Origin: Byssovorax sp.
GTDB taxonomy: Bacteria; Myxococcota_A; Polyangia; Polyangiales; Polyangiaceae
DNA: 64,000 nt
Assembly (NCBI GenBank): GCA_025362495.1
Contig: JANYGI010000161.1
Span: forward strand, 1-64,000
Direction of reading: 5' to 3'
Below are positions 18,465 through 27,828 of the stretch, in pieces; positions within the stretch are counted from its first letter, which is position 1, and each line of letters begins with the position of its first letter. A program made the translations under genes and the position numbers. Under the pieces are notes generated by a model. It saw only the letters and a list, made by a program, of their open reading frames with translations, was not told where the DNA came from and did not search any database.

Positions 18465-19559
18465 CTACTTCACCGTGCCAGAAGCCTTGACGCTCGCCTT
18501 CACGCCGACGGTGGGAGTCGCCGCGTCCTTGCGTTCGTCGGCCGTGGTGACGTTCTTCATGTCGAACGACGGAGGCGCGTTCGGATCGCAGTCGGGCGGC
18601 GGGCCGAAGCCATCGGCGTTGAACTTCCACTCCAGCGCTCCGGAGCCGTTGGGGTTCTTGGCGTTGGCGACGATCTTCACCTCGTGATCGCCCTTGCGCG
18701 CCGGGGTGCAGTACGAGAGCAGGTAAAAGCGCTTGGTGTGGGCCTCGATCCGCGCGGCGGTGCGGTCGAAGGCCTCCTTGACCTTGGCCTGATCGGAGGC
18801 CAGCTCCGTCCCGTCGCGGCCCACGTCTTCGAGGTGGGCCTTCTCGATCTCGGCGCCGACGCCGATGGCCAGCATCTCGTAGTTTTCGTACTTCTCCTCG
18901 GCGATCTCGCGCTTCATCTCGTCGCGCGTGTGGCGGGCGGCGCGGTCGGTGCCGTCCGTGAAGAGCACGAGCGTGCCGAACTTCAGCGGCTTGCGCTCCT
19001 TGTCGAGCGAGCGCTTCAGCTCGCGCAGGCCCTCGATCACGGCGCCGTGGAGGTTCGTCGACGGGTCCTTGGCCTTGTACTTCCGGAGCCCTTCGAGGCC
19101 GCCCTGGACCTGGCCCTGCGCCTCGGTGAAGGGGACGACGGAGTGGAGCTTCTCCTCGCCGTCGAAGGCGAAGACGCCGACTTTTTGCGACTTCCCGAGC
19201 CGATCGGCGAACGACTTGCTCGCGTCGACGAGCGTGTCGGCCGCGCCGGACTCGGTGATGCTGCCGCTCATGTCGACCAGCAGCATCGTGTACATGACCG
19301 CGGCGACCTCCGGGTTCTGGATGGTCTGCTTGCTCTCGAACTTGGACACGAGATCGCCGTCCTCGTAGATGGCAAAATCCTCGGCGGCGAGCCCACCGAC
19401 GGGATCGTTCTTGCCCCGGTCGACGGTGAAGAACACCCAGACATTGTTGGGCTTCTTCTGCGCCGAATTGACGAGCTTGACGTTGACCCCGCCGCAGGCG
19501 CTGGCGAGGAGCGAGAGGGCAGCGACGGCGGCTAGGAACAGGCGGTTTGATCGGCTCAC
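18465..19559 (-). CDS. von Willebrand factor A domain lipoprotein
   Basis: A 364-residue lipoprotein from the GTG start (VSRSNRLFLAAVAALSLLASAC, lipobox Cys). The vWA domain begins ~85 with the metal-ion-dependent adhesion site DMSGS and includes FTDGTD. The helices and strands between (FADRLGKSQKVGVFAFDGEEKL, LHGAVIEGLRELK) fit the fold. The C-terminal ~80 residues form a beta-rich region ending in VKASVKASGTVK. The protein is likely anchored in the envelope and binds a protein ligand through a divalent metal. It lies in the same direction as the FG-GAP lipoprotein, ~600 bases apart. An ATG 13 codons upstream is an alternative start but would lengthen the signal peptide awkwardly. Confidence 0.85.
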   Translation of the reverse strand: MSRSNRLFLAAVAALSLLASACGGVNVKLVNSAQKKPNNVWVFFTVDRGKNDPVGGLAAEDFAIYEDGDLVSKFESKQTIQNPEVAAVMYTMLLVDMSGSITESGAADTLVDASKSFADRLGKSQKVGVFAFDGEEKLHSVVPFTEAQGQVQGGLEGLRKYKAKDPSTNLHGAVIEGLRELKRSLDKERKPLKFGTLVLFTDGTDRAARHTRDEMKREIAEEKYENYEMLAIGVGAEIEKAHLEDVGRDGTELASDQAKVKEAFDRTAARIEAHTKRFYLLSYCTPARKGDHEVKIVANAKNPNGSGALEWKFNADGFGPPPDCDPNAPPSFDMKNVTTADERKDAATPTVGVKASVKASGTVK

Positions 19560-19765
19560 ACGCCGAGGTTGCCCGCCTGGAGACGGGCCTGTCAACAACG
19601 TCGGACGTCCGCGCGGGGGATCTCCGTGGCGCTGGACTCAATTTCCCGCCTGCTCCGCATTTGGGTCCGAGGTCGCATGAGGTGGGCAGAGAAGACGCGC
19701 GCTCGGGAACATCGTCGCGAGCTACCTTGGCCGGCGACGCGCAATCCGGGTAGTCTGCCCACGAC

Positions 19766-20185
19766 ATGGCCCGGATACTCCTCGTCGAAGACTCCGCAGC
19801 GATGCGGACCTACGTGCGCGCCGCGCTCGAAGGCCTCCCGGCGCTCGGAGACGACGGCGAGATCGTCGAGGCCGCGAGCGGCTTCAACGCGCTGCGGCTC
19901 CTGCCGCGCGCCGCCTACGACCTCGTCATCACCGACATCAACATGCCGGACATCAACGGGCTCGAGCTCTTGAGCTTCGTCCGCAAGAGCCCGCTCTACA
20001 AGGAGATCCCGCTGCTGATCATCTCGACGCAGGCCTCGGAGCGCGATCGGGAGCGCGGGCTCGCCCTCGGCGCCGACGGGTTCCTCGCCAAGCCCTTCAC
20101 TCCCGAGGCGATCCGGCACGCCGTCACGCAGAGCCTCTCGGGGCGCGGCTCGTCCGGCGGCGACGCCGCGCGGAGCCGAGCCTGA
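19766..20185 (+). CDS. CheY-like response regulator
   Basis: A 139-residue single-domain receiver. It has the acidic pair Glu8-Asp9, phospho-acceptor Asp57 in DLVITDINMPD, Thr88 in IISTQAS, and Lys109 in LAKPF, so all conserved positions are present. There is no output domain, so it probably diffuses to a target when phosphorylated by the neighbouring CheA. Its stop codon overlaps the start of cheA by one base, a sign of translational coupling. It heads a seven-gene chemosensory operon. Confidence 0.92.
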   Translation: MARILLVEDSAAMRTYVRAALEGLPALGDDGEIVEAASGFNALRLLPRAAYDLVITDINMPDINGLELLSFVRKSPLYKEIPLLIISTQASERDRERGLALGADGFLAKPFTPEAIRHAVTQSLSGRGSSGGDAARSRA

Positions 20186-22419
20186 TGGCCGAGAGCGGCG
20201 ATCGGGCGCGAGAGGAGTTCCTCTCCGAAGCCCAGGAGATCGTGGAGGGGCTCGGGCGCGATCTGCTCGCGCTCGACGAGGGCCTGCGCGCCTCGCGCCT
20301 CGATCCGAGCCTGATCAACGACGTGTTCCGCGCGGTCCACACGCTGAAGGGGCTCGCCGGGCTCTTCGGCGCGACCCGCATGGCCTCGCTCTCGCACGAG
20401 CTCGAAGAGCTGCTCGACAAGCTCCGCCTCGGCAAGGTCGACCTGACGGCGGGCGTGCTCGATCTGCTCTTCCGATCGGTGCAGCTCTACGGCCTGATCT
20501 TGCAGGCCGAAAAAGAGGGGCGCGATCAGGTCATCCCCGAGGTCGACGAGCTGGTGCGCGAGCTCAACCGCAACGGCGGCGCCGGCGTCGCGGCGGCCGC
20601 GGCCGCGCCGAGCCGCTACGAGCTCGATCCCAGCCTGCTCGCGGTGCTGACCGAGTACGAAGAGCACCGCCTGCGCGCCAACATCGCCCAGGGGCTCCGG
20701 CTCTACCGGCTGCGCGTGCAGTTCCAGCTCGCGACGATCGATCAGGCGCTCGACGAGCTCAAGGCGATGGCCAAGCCGCACGGCGAGATCATCACCTACC
20801 TGCCGACGGGGGCCGGCGCCGACGCCGACTCGATCGAGCTCGACATCCTCATGGCCTCGGCCGTCGGGACCGAGGATCTCCGCCATGCGCTCGCGAGCGG
20901 CGGGGTCGATCTGGAAGAGATCCCGCGGCGCGCGGGCAGCTCGGGATCGTCGGGCAACACCGGGCCATCGTCGGTGCGGATCCCGCAGCACACGCCGCTC
21001 CCGGCGAGCGGCCTCGGGGTGCCGTCGCTCGCGCCGCCGTCCCGCCACGACGAGGTGAGCCACGGTCCGAAGGGCGATCTCGGCACGCTGCGATCCGTCG
21101 CTCAGACGGTGCGCGTCGACATCCACAAGCTCGACCGCCTGATGAACATCGTCGGCGAGCTATCCATCGTGCGCACGTCGATGGCGCGCCTGGTCGAGCG
21201 GCTCCGCGCCGAGCGGATCGAGCGCGATCTCGCGGCCGACGTGCACCGCCTCCAGCGCACGTTCGAGCGGCACCTCGGGGCGATGCAGCAGGGCATCCTC
21301 GAGGTGCGGATGGTCCCGCTGGGGCAGGTGTTCGACAAGCTCGCGCGCGTCGTCCGCCAGATCAGCCGCGAGGCCGACAAGCTCGTCAACCTGGTGATCA
21401 CGGGCGCCGAGACCGAGGTCGACAAGCTCATCGTCGAAGAGCTGAGTGATCCGCTCATGCACATGATGCGCAACGCCATCGATCACGGGATCGAGACGCG
21501 GGGCGAGCGGGAGGCGGTGGGCAAGCCGGCGCTCGGCACCATCGCGCTCAACGCCTTCCAGAAGGGCAACCACGTCGTCATCGAGATCGAGGACGACGGC
21601 CGCGGGATCGACACGTCGCGCCTCCTCGAAGCGAGCGTGCGCCGCGGGGTGATCTCCGCCGACGACGCGCGATCGATCAGCCGCGCCGAGATCCTCAACC
21701 TGATCTTCATCCCCGGCGTCTCCACGAAGAGCGAGGTCAGCGAGACCTCCGGCCGCGGCGTGGGGATGGACGTCGTCAAGACGAACATCGGCAAGCTCGG
21801 CGGCGTGATCGACGTGCAGAGCGAGCAGGGCATCGGCACGAAGATGACCGTCACGCTGCCGATCACGCTGGCGATCATCAGCGCGCTGGTGGTCCTCGTC
21901 GAGGACCGGCTCTTCGCGGTGCCGCTCGCCAACGTGCAGGAGGCCGTGGTGCTCGATCCGGCCGCGGTGCGCGTGATCGACGGCCGCGAGGTCGTGACGC
22001 TGCGCGGGAGCACGCTGCAGCTCTGCCGTCTCGCGCGGCTGTTCGAGCTCGAGACGCAGGCCAAACAGCCGACGACGAACGGGTGGCCGTCGAGCTCGGG
22101 CGCGGGCGCCCCCGGCAGCGCCAGCTCCGACTCGCGGCCCGCGGCGCGGCCCGCCTCCACGCGGCAATACGTGGTCGTCACCGCCGTCGGCGCGCGGCGG
22201 CTGGGGCTCGTCGTCGGCACCCTCGTCGGCGAGCAAGACGTGGTGATCAAGGCGCTCGGCCCGTCGCTGAAGGGCGTGCGCGGGTTCGCCGGCGCGAGCG
22301 AGCTCGGCGATCAACGCATCGCCCTCGTCATCGACGCGCCCTCGCTCGTCGACGAGCTTCATGCGCCCGGTGGCGAGCGCGTCCGCCCGATGATCGCGTC
22401 ACGAGGCAGTCATGGCTAA
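20185..22419 (+). CDS. cheA: Chemotaxis-type histidine kinase CheA
   Basis: A 744-residue CheA. The N-terminal Hpt domain has phospho-acceptor His52 in VHTLKGLAG. Residues ~145-255 hold an extra alpha/beta segment (SLLAVLTEYEEHRLRAN...) in place of a standard CheY-binding P2 domain. A linker precedes the dimerisation helices (VDIHKLDRLMNIVGELS). The ATPase domain has the N box HMMRNAIDHG, DDGRGID, and GRGVGMDVV. A CheW-like domain ends the protein, interrupted by a Ser/Pro/Ala-rich insertion (about 630-660). It phosphorylates CheY and CheB in a receptor array; no receptor gene is in the window. It overlaps the next gene by 8 bases. Confidence 0.93.
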   Translation: MAESGDRAREEFLSEAQEIVEGLGRDLLALDEGLRASRLDPSLINDVFRAVHTLKGLAGLFGATRMASLSHELEELLDKLRLGKVDLTAGVLDLLFRSVQLYGLILQAEKEGRDQVIPEVDELVRELNRNGGAGVAAAAAAPSRYELDPSLLAVLTEYEEHRLRANIAQGLRLYRLRVQFQLATIDQALDELKAMAKPHGEIITYLPTGAGADADSIELDILMASAVGTEDLRHALASGGVDLEEIPRRAGSSGSSGNTGPSSVRIPQHTPLPASGLGVPSLAPPSRHDEVSHGPKGDLGTLRSVAQTVRVDIHKLDRLMNIVGELSIVRTSMARLVERLRAERIERDLAADVHRLQRTFERHLGAMQQGILEVRMVPLGQVFDKLARVVRQISREADKLVNLVITGAETEVDKLIVEELSDPLMHMMRNAIDHGIETRGEREAVGKPALGTIALNAFQKGNHVVIEIEDDGRGIDTSRLLEASVRRGVISADDARSISRAEILNLIFIPGVSTKSEVSETSGRGVGMDVVKTNIGKLGGVIDVQSEQGIGTKMTVTLPITLAIISALVVLVEDRLFAVPLANVQEAVVLDPAAVRVIDGREVVTLRGSTLQLCRLARLFELETQAKQPTTNGWPSSSGAGAPGSASSDSRPAARPASTRQYVVVTAVGARRLGLVVGTLVGEQDVVIKALGPSLKGVRGFAGASELGDQRIALVIDAPSLVDELHAPGGERVRPMIASRGSHG

Positions 22420-22972
22420 TCTCGCCCGTCGAGGCAGCTCTCCTGCGGGGCTCCGTCGCGCTCGCCCCGCGGATCGCGGACCGCGCACCGAGTACCTCGC
22501 CTTCGTCCTCGCGGGCGACGTGTACGCCGCGCCGGTGTCGTTCGTGCGCGAGATCTTGAAGCCGCCCCCGCTGACGCCGGTGCCGCGCGCGCCCCACGCG
22601 ATCATGGGGATCGTGAGCGTGCGCGGGCAGCTCGTCACCGTCGTCGATCTGCGACGGCGCCTCCGCCTCGCCGAGCCGACGCCGACGCGACGCGCGCGGA
22701 TCCTCCTCGCCGACGCGAGCGGGGGCGAGACGCTGGGCCTCTTCGTCGACGAGGTGCTCCAGGTGTACCGCCTCTCGGAGAGCGAAAAAGAGCCGGCAGC
22801 CGCGGCGCTCGGCGGCGACGTCGCGCCCTACATCGAGGGGATCGCGCGGCCGTCGGTGGGCTCGGGGCTCGCGGCGGGAGGCCGCCGCAGCGTCGAGGGC
22901 CGCACCGACGACGAGTCGCACATCTCGGTCGTCATCCTCCTCGACCTCCGCGCCGTGCTCGGCTTTTCTTGA
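22412..22972 (+). CDS. CheW-like coupling protein 1
   Basis: A 186-residue CheW domain protein linking CheA to receptors. The typical opening YLAFVLAGDVYAAPVSFVREIL appears after a basic 26-residue extension. Then come VPRAPHAIMGIVSVRGQLVTVVDLR, the classic CheW core, and LFVDEVLQVYRL. Compared with the second CheW it carries a ~35-residue insertion (APYIEGIARPSVGSGLAAGG) before the last strand. It overlaps cheA by 8 bases and precedes the second cheW by 17 bases. Two CheW proteins in one operon suggest two receptor types or two interfaces. Confidence 0.9.
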   Translation: MANLARRGSSPAGLRRARPADRGPRTEYLAFVLAGDVYAAPVSFVREILKPPPLTPVPRAPHAIMGIVSVRGQLVTVVDLRRRLRLAEPTPTRRARILLADASGGETLGLFVDEVLQVYRLSESEKEPAAAALGGDVAPYIEGIARPSVGSGLAAGGRRSVEGRTDDESHISVVILLDLRAVLGFS

Positions 22973-22989
22973 GCTTCCAGGGGAACTCG

Positions 22990-23472
22990 ATGTCCGACAC
23001 CGGCCCGCGTCACCGCACCGAAGCCCAGAAGAACCTCGTCGGCTTCGTCGTCGGCCCGGTCGCCTATGCCGTCGACATCGGGCGGGTCCGCGAGATCGTC
23101 AATCCTCTCGAGGTCACGCCGCTGCCGCACATGCCGTTCGAGGTCGCCGGCGTCTCGGATCACCGCGGCGAGGTCATCCCGGTGATCGATCTGCGCGCGC
23201 GCTTCGGCCTCGATCGCGCCGAGAACGGTCGCAATACCAAGTGGATCCTGCTCCACGCGGGCGGCGAGCGATCGGTCGGCATCATCGTCGACTCCGTCAC
23301 CGAGGTCTTCGGTGCGGCCGACGGCATCCGGCCCACGCCCGAGGTCGGCGGCAACCGCGACGTGCGCGGCATCGCCGGCGTCGTCACCCACAACGGGCGG
23401 CTCACGTTCGTCCTGGAGACGGGGCGCTTCATCGAAATCTTCGAAGCCCTCTCGGCCTCGGGCGTCGTCTAG
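22990..23472 (+). CDS. CheW-like coupling protein 2
   Basis: A 160-residue CheW protein. Core motifs are NLVGFVVGPVAYAVDIGRVREIV, LPHMPFEVAGVSDHRGEVIPVIDLRARF and GIIVDSVTEVF, followed by a final strand LTFVLETGRF. I use the ATG at 22990, which has a CAGGGGA ribosome site; an in-frame ATG 21 bases upstream is at the edge of the preceding gene and less likely. Sequence is closer to canonical CheW than the first copy. It is followed after 8 bases by the HEAT-repeat gene. Confidence 0.92.
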   Translation: MSDTGPRHRTEAQKNLVGFVVGPVAYAVDIGRVREIVNPLEVTPLPHMPFEVAGVSDHRGEVIPVIDLRARFGLDRAENGRNTKWILLHAGGERSVGIIVDSVTEVFGAADGIRPTPEVGGNRDVRGIAGVVTHNGRLTFVLETGRFIEIFEALSASGVV

Positions 23473-23480
23473 GAGGCCAC

Positions 23481-25685
23481 ATGGGTCCTTCCGACTCGGA
23501 GTCTGTCCGCCTCGCCCTCGCGTCCGTGAACGCCGAGGAGCGCCGCCTGGCCACCTCGCGCCTCGCCGAGCTCGACCCCGCGGAGGCCATCCCGTTGCTC
23601 GTGCGCGCCCTCGGCGACGACGACTGGCGCGTGCGCAAGGAGGCCACGGTGGCGGCCCGCGGCATCCCGCCGGAGCCCGGCCTCGTCGCCGCGATGATCG
23701 ACGTCCTCCGCGCGGGCGACAACGTCGGCCTCCGCAACGCCGCGGTCGAGGTCCTCGCGGCCACGGGGTCGGCCGCGACGACGGGGCTCCTCGCGGCGCT
23801 CGGCGAGCTCGACGCCGACGGGCGCAAGCTGACGATCGAGGCGCTCGGAGGCGGCGGCGATCCGGCCTCGCTCGGGCCGCTCGAGGCGCTGCTCGCGCGC
23901 GACGCCGACGACAACGTCCGCGCGGCGGCGGCGCTGGCGATCGCGCAGCTCGGCGTGATCGCCCCGGCGCACGTCCAGGAGATCCTGCTGCAGTGCCTCG
24001 ACGATCGCGATCGCCTCGTGCGCCTCACCGCGCTCGAAGGCCTCGCGGCGCTGCGCGCGGCGACCCCGTGGGAGCGCCTCGCGCCGCTGTTCGACGATCC
24101 AATGCTGCGCGGCGCCGCGATCACCGCGGCGGCCCTCTCGGATCGCCCCGAGGCGGCGCAGGCCGTCGCGCGCGAGCTCGGCCGCGCGCGCGCCGGGGGC
24201 TTCACGCAGGCGCTGCCCGCGCTCGCGCAGCTCGCTGACGGCCCGCTCTCGGCGCGCGTCGAGGCCGCCCTCCGCGCCGAGGGGCCGGAGCTCGGCGCGC
24301 GCCTCGCGCAGCTCGCGGCCGACGTCACGCAACCGACGGAGCTGCGCGCGATGGCCCTCCGCCTCGCGGCCGCCGCTCGCGCCGAGGCCGCCGCCGGCGC
24401 CGCGTTCGCCGCGCTCTCGGAGGAGATGCTCACCGACGCCGCGCGCAACGCGCTGCTCGTGCTCGGCGCGCCGGCGTTGCCGTCAATGCTCGCGCACCTC
24501 GACGATCCCGCCGCGCCCGTCGACGCGCGCGCCCAGCTCGTCGAGGTCCTCGCCGAGATCGCCTCGAACCACCGCGGCGCCGTCGCCACGGGCGTCCTCG
24601 GCGCGCTCCGCCGCGCGGCCCGCGACGACGCGCGTGACGTCGCCAGCGGGGCGCTCAACGCCCTCGCGCGCCTCGGCGACGAGTCCGATCTCGCGCTCGC
24701 CGCGGCGGGGACTCTCTCGAAGGAGCGGGCGATCGCCGCCGCCGCCGAGGCCGCGCTCTCCACGCTCTCGGGCCGCTTCCCCGAGGCCGCGCGCGCCCAC
24801 ATCGCGCGCCTCGTCGAGAGCGAGCCGCACCACCTCGCCGCGGCGCTGGTCATGGGCGCGCTCGCCGGCCTCGGCGCCGACGAGGGCGACGACGCCACGT
24901 TCCTCGCCCACGTCGCCACCACGGGCAACACCGACGCGCGGCGCGCCGCGGTCCTCGCCGTCGCCGAGATCGGCGGCACCGCGGCGATGGAAGTGCTGAG
25001 CTTCGCCCTCGCCGACGAGGAGCGCGAGGTCCGCTTCGCCGCGGCGCGCGCCCTCGGCCGCCGCTGCGTCGCGCTGGCCTCGCCGTCGCCGAGCGAGATC
25101 CTCGATCTCGTCGAGCGCACCGGCGCGTCCGAGCTCGTCGCCACGACCGTGCGCGCCGTGGGCGAGGGGATGAGCCTCGCGTACTCCGAGCGCCGATCCG
25201 CGCCGCCCGCGCCGCCTCCGCCCGAGCTCATCTCGGTGCTCGCCCTCTTCGCGCGCGGGGCGCCCAGCGCCGTCGCGCTCGCGGCCGTCGACGCCCTCGG
25301 CCAGACGATCGCCGCCGGCACGCTCGCGGCGTGCGACGCCATCGCCGCGGCGCTCGAGCACCCTGACGCCTCGGTCGCCAAGGCCGCAGCGTTCAAGCTC
25401 GCCGAGACGGCGCTCGGCCGCGAGGCGCTCGGTCGTTGCCTCGATCACCCGTCGCCCGGCGTCCGCCTCCTCGCCGTCGAGCTGCTCGCCGAGGTCGACC
25501 TCGCCGGCGCGCGCGCGCGCCTCACGCGCCGCAGCCTCGTCGAGCTCGATCGCGACGTGCGCAACGCCATCGATCGCGCGCTGTCCCCGGGCTCGCGCAG
25601 CTTCGGCTCCATGGGCCCGCCCCAGTCCGCGCACGAGGGGACGCCGCCGCGCGGCCTCTCGCGCCTCGGAGAGGGAGACCGGTAG
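23481..25685 (+). CDS. HEAT-repeat protein of the chemosensory operon
   Basis: A 734-residue protein made nearly entirely of HEAT (PBS-lyase-like) repeats, about 30-35 residues each. Examples are AIPLLVRALGDDDWRVRKEATVAAR and REVRFAAARALGRR. It starts at an ATG eight bases after cheW, with a strong AGGAGG site, and its stop TAG overlaps the GTG of cheR. No catalytic Cys/His or bilin-lyase residues were recognised, so it is probably a scaffold. HEAT-repeat partners occur in some myxobacterial chemosensory clusters, for example Che7 of Myxococcus xanthus. A role in assembling or tuning the array is inferred. Confidence 0.88.
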   Translation: MGPSDSESVRLALASVNAEERRLATSRLAELDPAEAIPLLVRALGDDDWRVRKEATVAARGIPPEPGLVAAMIDVLRAGDNVGLRNAAVEVLAATGSAATTGLLAALGELDADGRKLTIEALGGGGDPASLGPLEALLARDADDNVRAAAALAIAQLGVIAPAHVQEILLQCLDDRDRLVRLTALEGLAALRAATPWERLAPLFDDPMLRGAAITAAALSDRPEAAQAVARELGRARAGGFTQALPALAQLADGPLSARVEAALRAEGPELGARLAQLAADVTQPTELRAMALRLAAAARAEAAAGAAFAALSEEMLTDAARNALLVLGAPALPSMLAHLDDPAAPVDARAQLVEVLAEIASNHRGAVATGVLGALRRAARDDARDVASGALNALARLGDESDLALAAAGTLSKERAIAAAAEAALSTLSGRFPEAARAHIARLVESEPHHLAAALVMGALAGLGADEGDDATFLAHVATTGNTDARRAAVLAVAEIGGTAAMEVLSFALADEEREVRFAAARALGRRCVALASPSPSEILDLVERTGASELVATTVRAVGEGMSLAYSERRSAPPAPPPPELISVLALFARGAPSAVALAAVDALGQTIAAGTLAACDAIAAALEHPDASVAKAAAFKLAETALGREALGRCLDHPSPGVRLLAVELLAEVDLAGARARLTRRSLVELDRDVRNAIDRALSPGSRSFGSMGPPQSAHEGTPPRGLSRLGEGDR

Positions 25686-26716
25686 TGCCCGTCGGCGGCG
25701 ACGTTCACCTCGAGATGGCCGAGTTCCGGCTGCTGCGCGAGCTCTTCAACGAGCACTGCGGCATCCTGTTCGGCCCCGAGGCCAAGCCGATCGTCGAGCG
25801 TCGCCTCCGCGATCGTATCTCCGCGCTCGGGCTCCACTCGTTCAGCGAGTACTACCAGCTCCTCCGCTTCGAGGAGCGCGGCCGCGCCGAGCTCGACGAG
25901 GCCACCGATCTCATCACGATCAACGAGACCTACTTCTTCCGCGAGACCTACCAGCTCCGCGCCTACCGGGAGGAGATCCTCCCGATGCTCCGCTCCGGCC
26001 CCGCGGCGCGCGATCGCCTCAACGTGTGGAGCGCGGGCTGCTCCACGGGCGAAGAGGTCTACTCGATCGCCATGCTCACCCGCGACGCGGGGCTCTTCCC
26101 CGGGCGCACCGTGCGCATCTTCGGCAGCGACATCTCGCGCCGCTGCGTCATCGCCGCGCGACGCGGCGTCTACGGCCCGTCGGCGTTTCGCGCGACGCCG
26201 GTCGACATGCGGCGCCGCTACTTCGTCGAGCGCCCCGACGGCATGCACGTCGCCGACGAGCTCCGCGCGCTCTGCCAGTTCGGCCAGCTCAACCTCCTCG
26301 ACGGCGCCCGCGCCTCGGTCGTCGGCCGCGTCGACGTGATCTTCTGTCGCAACGTGATGATCTACTTCGACGAGGCCTCGCGCCGTCGCGTGATCGAGAT
26401 GTTCTACGATCGACTTCTCCCGGGCGGGTTCTTGCTCCTCGGCCACTCGGAGTCGCTGCTGAACGTCTCGACCGCGTTCGAGCTCGTTCACCTCCGCGAA
26501 GACCTCGTCTACCGCAAGCCCATCACCGCGACGCGGCTCGGCGCCTCATTTTATCCGGCTGCCGGTGAGGGCCGCATGACCTCGCCGATGTCGGGCGGCT
26601 CGCAGACGCGCGCGCCGCGCACGCTCGAAGCGCCGATCGCGCCCACGCCGGCGGCGCCGCGATCGCCCGCGGTGAAGCCGAGCTCCCCGCCGGGTGCCGG
26701 CAGCGACAAGCGGTAA
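25685..26716 (+). CDS. cheR: CheR-type protein-glutamate methyltransferase
   Basis: A 343-residue CheR that would methylate receptor glutamates with SAM. The GTG start overlaps the preceding TAG (TAGTG). An N-terminal helical domain is followed by ITINETYFFRE and the SAM-binding loop VWSAGCSTGEEVYS (from about residue 113). It then has GSDIS, the RRRYFVE helix, and VDVIFCRNVMIYFD, all typical. The last ~70 residues are a Pro/Ala/Ser-rich disordered tail, longer than in Escherichia coli. Thirty-five bases separate it from cheB. A receptor substrate is expected outside the window. Confidence 0.92.
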   Translation: MPVGGDVHLEMAEFRLLRELFNEHCGILFGPEAKPIVERRLRDRISALGLHSFSEYYQLLRFEERGRAELDEATDLITINETYFFRETYQLRAYREEILPMLRSGPAARDRLNVWSAGCSTGEEVYSIAMLTRDAGLFPGRTVRIFGSDISRRCVIAARRGVYGPSAFRATPVDMRRRYFVERPDGMHVADELRALCQFGQLNLLDGARASVVGRVDVIFCRNVMIYFDEASRRRVIEMFYDRLLPGGFLLLGHSESLLNVSTAFELVHLREDLVYRKPITATRLGASFYPAAGEGRMTSPMSGGSQTRAPRTLEAPIAPTPAAPRSPAVKPSSPPGAGSDKR

Positions 26717-26751
26717 CGTTCGATCCGTCTTCCAGGTAGGATAGGTTCCCC

Positions 26752-27828
26752 GTGGTGACTGCCTCCCCGCTCCGCGTCCTGGTCGTCGACGACTCGGCGT
26801 ACAACCGCAAGAACATCTCCGAGATCCTCACCACCGGGAGCGAAGACGTCGAGATCGTGGGGAAGGCGGGCGACGGCGACGAGGCCCTCAAGCTCGCGGC
26901 CCAGCTCAAGCCCGACGTCATCACGCTCGATCTCGAGATGCCGCGGATGGACGGCTTCACCTTCCTCCGCATCCTGATGGCCAGGCAGCCCACGCCGGTC
27001 ATCGTCATCTCGAGCTACTCGAACAAAGAGAACGTCTTCAAGGCGCTGGAGCTCGGCGCGATCGACTTCGTCGCCAAGCCCGATCGCCAGTTCGCGCCCG
27101 ACGGCCCGATCCGCCGCGAGATCCTCGGCAAGGTCCTCCTCGTCCGGCACCTGCGCCCGCTGTCGACGATCTCCGCCGCGCGCCACAGCACGCCCACGCC
27201 GCTCCGCGCGCCCGACGCGCCGCCTGCCCGCGCGGGCGGCGTCCCCCGCTACGTCGTCGGGATCGCCTCGTCCACGGGCGGCCCCTCCGCGCTGCTCGAG
27301 CTCTTCTCGCGCATCCCCGAGCGCTTCCCCGGCGCGATCCTCATCGCCCAGCACATGCCCGACAAGTTCACCAAGACGTTCGCTGAGCGCCTCGACAAGA
27401 AGGGCGCGATCCGCACCGTCGAGGCCCAGGACGGCGACATCGTCTCCGCTCGCCGCGCCTACGTTTGCCCCGGGAAAATGTGCATGGAAGTCACCGGCGG
27501 CTTCGGCGCGACCGGCGGCTACAACGAGATGCGGCTCCGCATCGCCGCGCCCAACGCCAACGATCGCTACGTGCCCAGCGCCGACCGGCTCCTCCGCAGC
27601 GTCGCCCAGGTCGCGGGCTCGCGATCGATCGGGATCATCCTCACGGGCATGGGCGACGACGGCTGCGTCGGCGCCCGCGCGATCCGGGCGGCGGGCGGCA
27701 CCGTCATCGCCGAGAGCGAAGAGACGGCGGTCGTCTACGGCATGCCCGGCGCCGCGGTCCGCGCCGGGATCGTCACCGAAGGCCTCGCGTTGCCGGCGAT
27801 CGGCGACTACCTCGCCACGCTCCAGTGA
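26752..27828 (+). CDS. cheB: CheB receptor methylesterase/response regulator
   Basis: A 358-residue CheB. The receiver domain has Asp60 in VITLDLEMPRMDG as phospho-acceptor. A linker rich in Pro/Ala/Arg follows, then the methylesterase with the catalytic triad: Ser174 in SSTGGPSAL, His201 in QHMPDKFT, Asp303 in GMGDDG. All are intact. The start is one of two adjacent GTG codons (26752 or 26755). It ends the chemosensory operon; 90 bases follow before the lytic transglycosylase gene. Together with CheR it allows adaptation, so this is a full signalling unit lacking only receptors. Confidence 0.93.
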   Translation: MVTASPLRVLVVDDSAYNRKNISEILTTGSEDVEIVGKAGDGDEALKLAAQLKPDVITLDLEMPRMDGFTFLRILMARQPTPVIVISSYSNKENVFKALELGAIDFVAKPDRQFAPDGPIRREILGKVLLVRHLRPLSTISAARHSTPTPLRAPDAPPARAGGVPRYVVGIASSTGGPSALLELFSRIPERFPGAILIAQHMPDKFTKTFAERLDKKGAIRTVEAQDGDIVSARRAYVCPGKMCMEVTGGFGATGGYNEMRLRIAAPNANDRYVPSADRLLRSVAQVAGSRSIGIILTGMGDDGCVGARAIRAAGGTVIAESEETAVVYGMPGAAVRAGIVTEGLALPAIGDYLATLQ

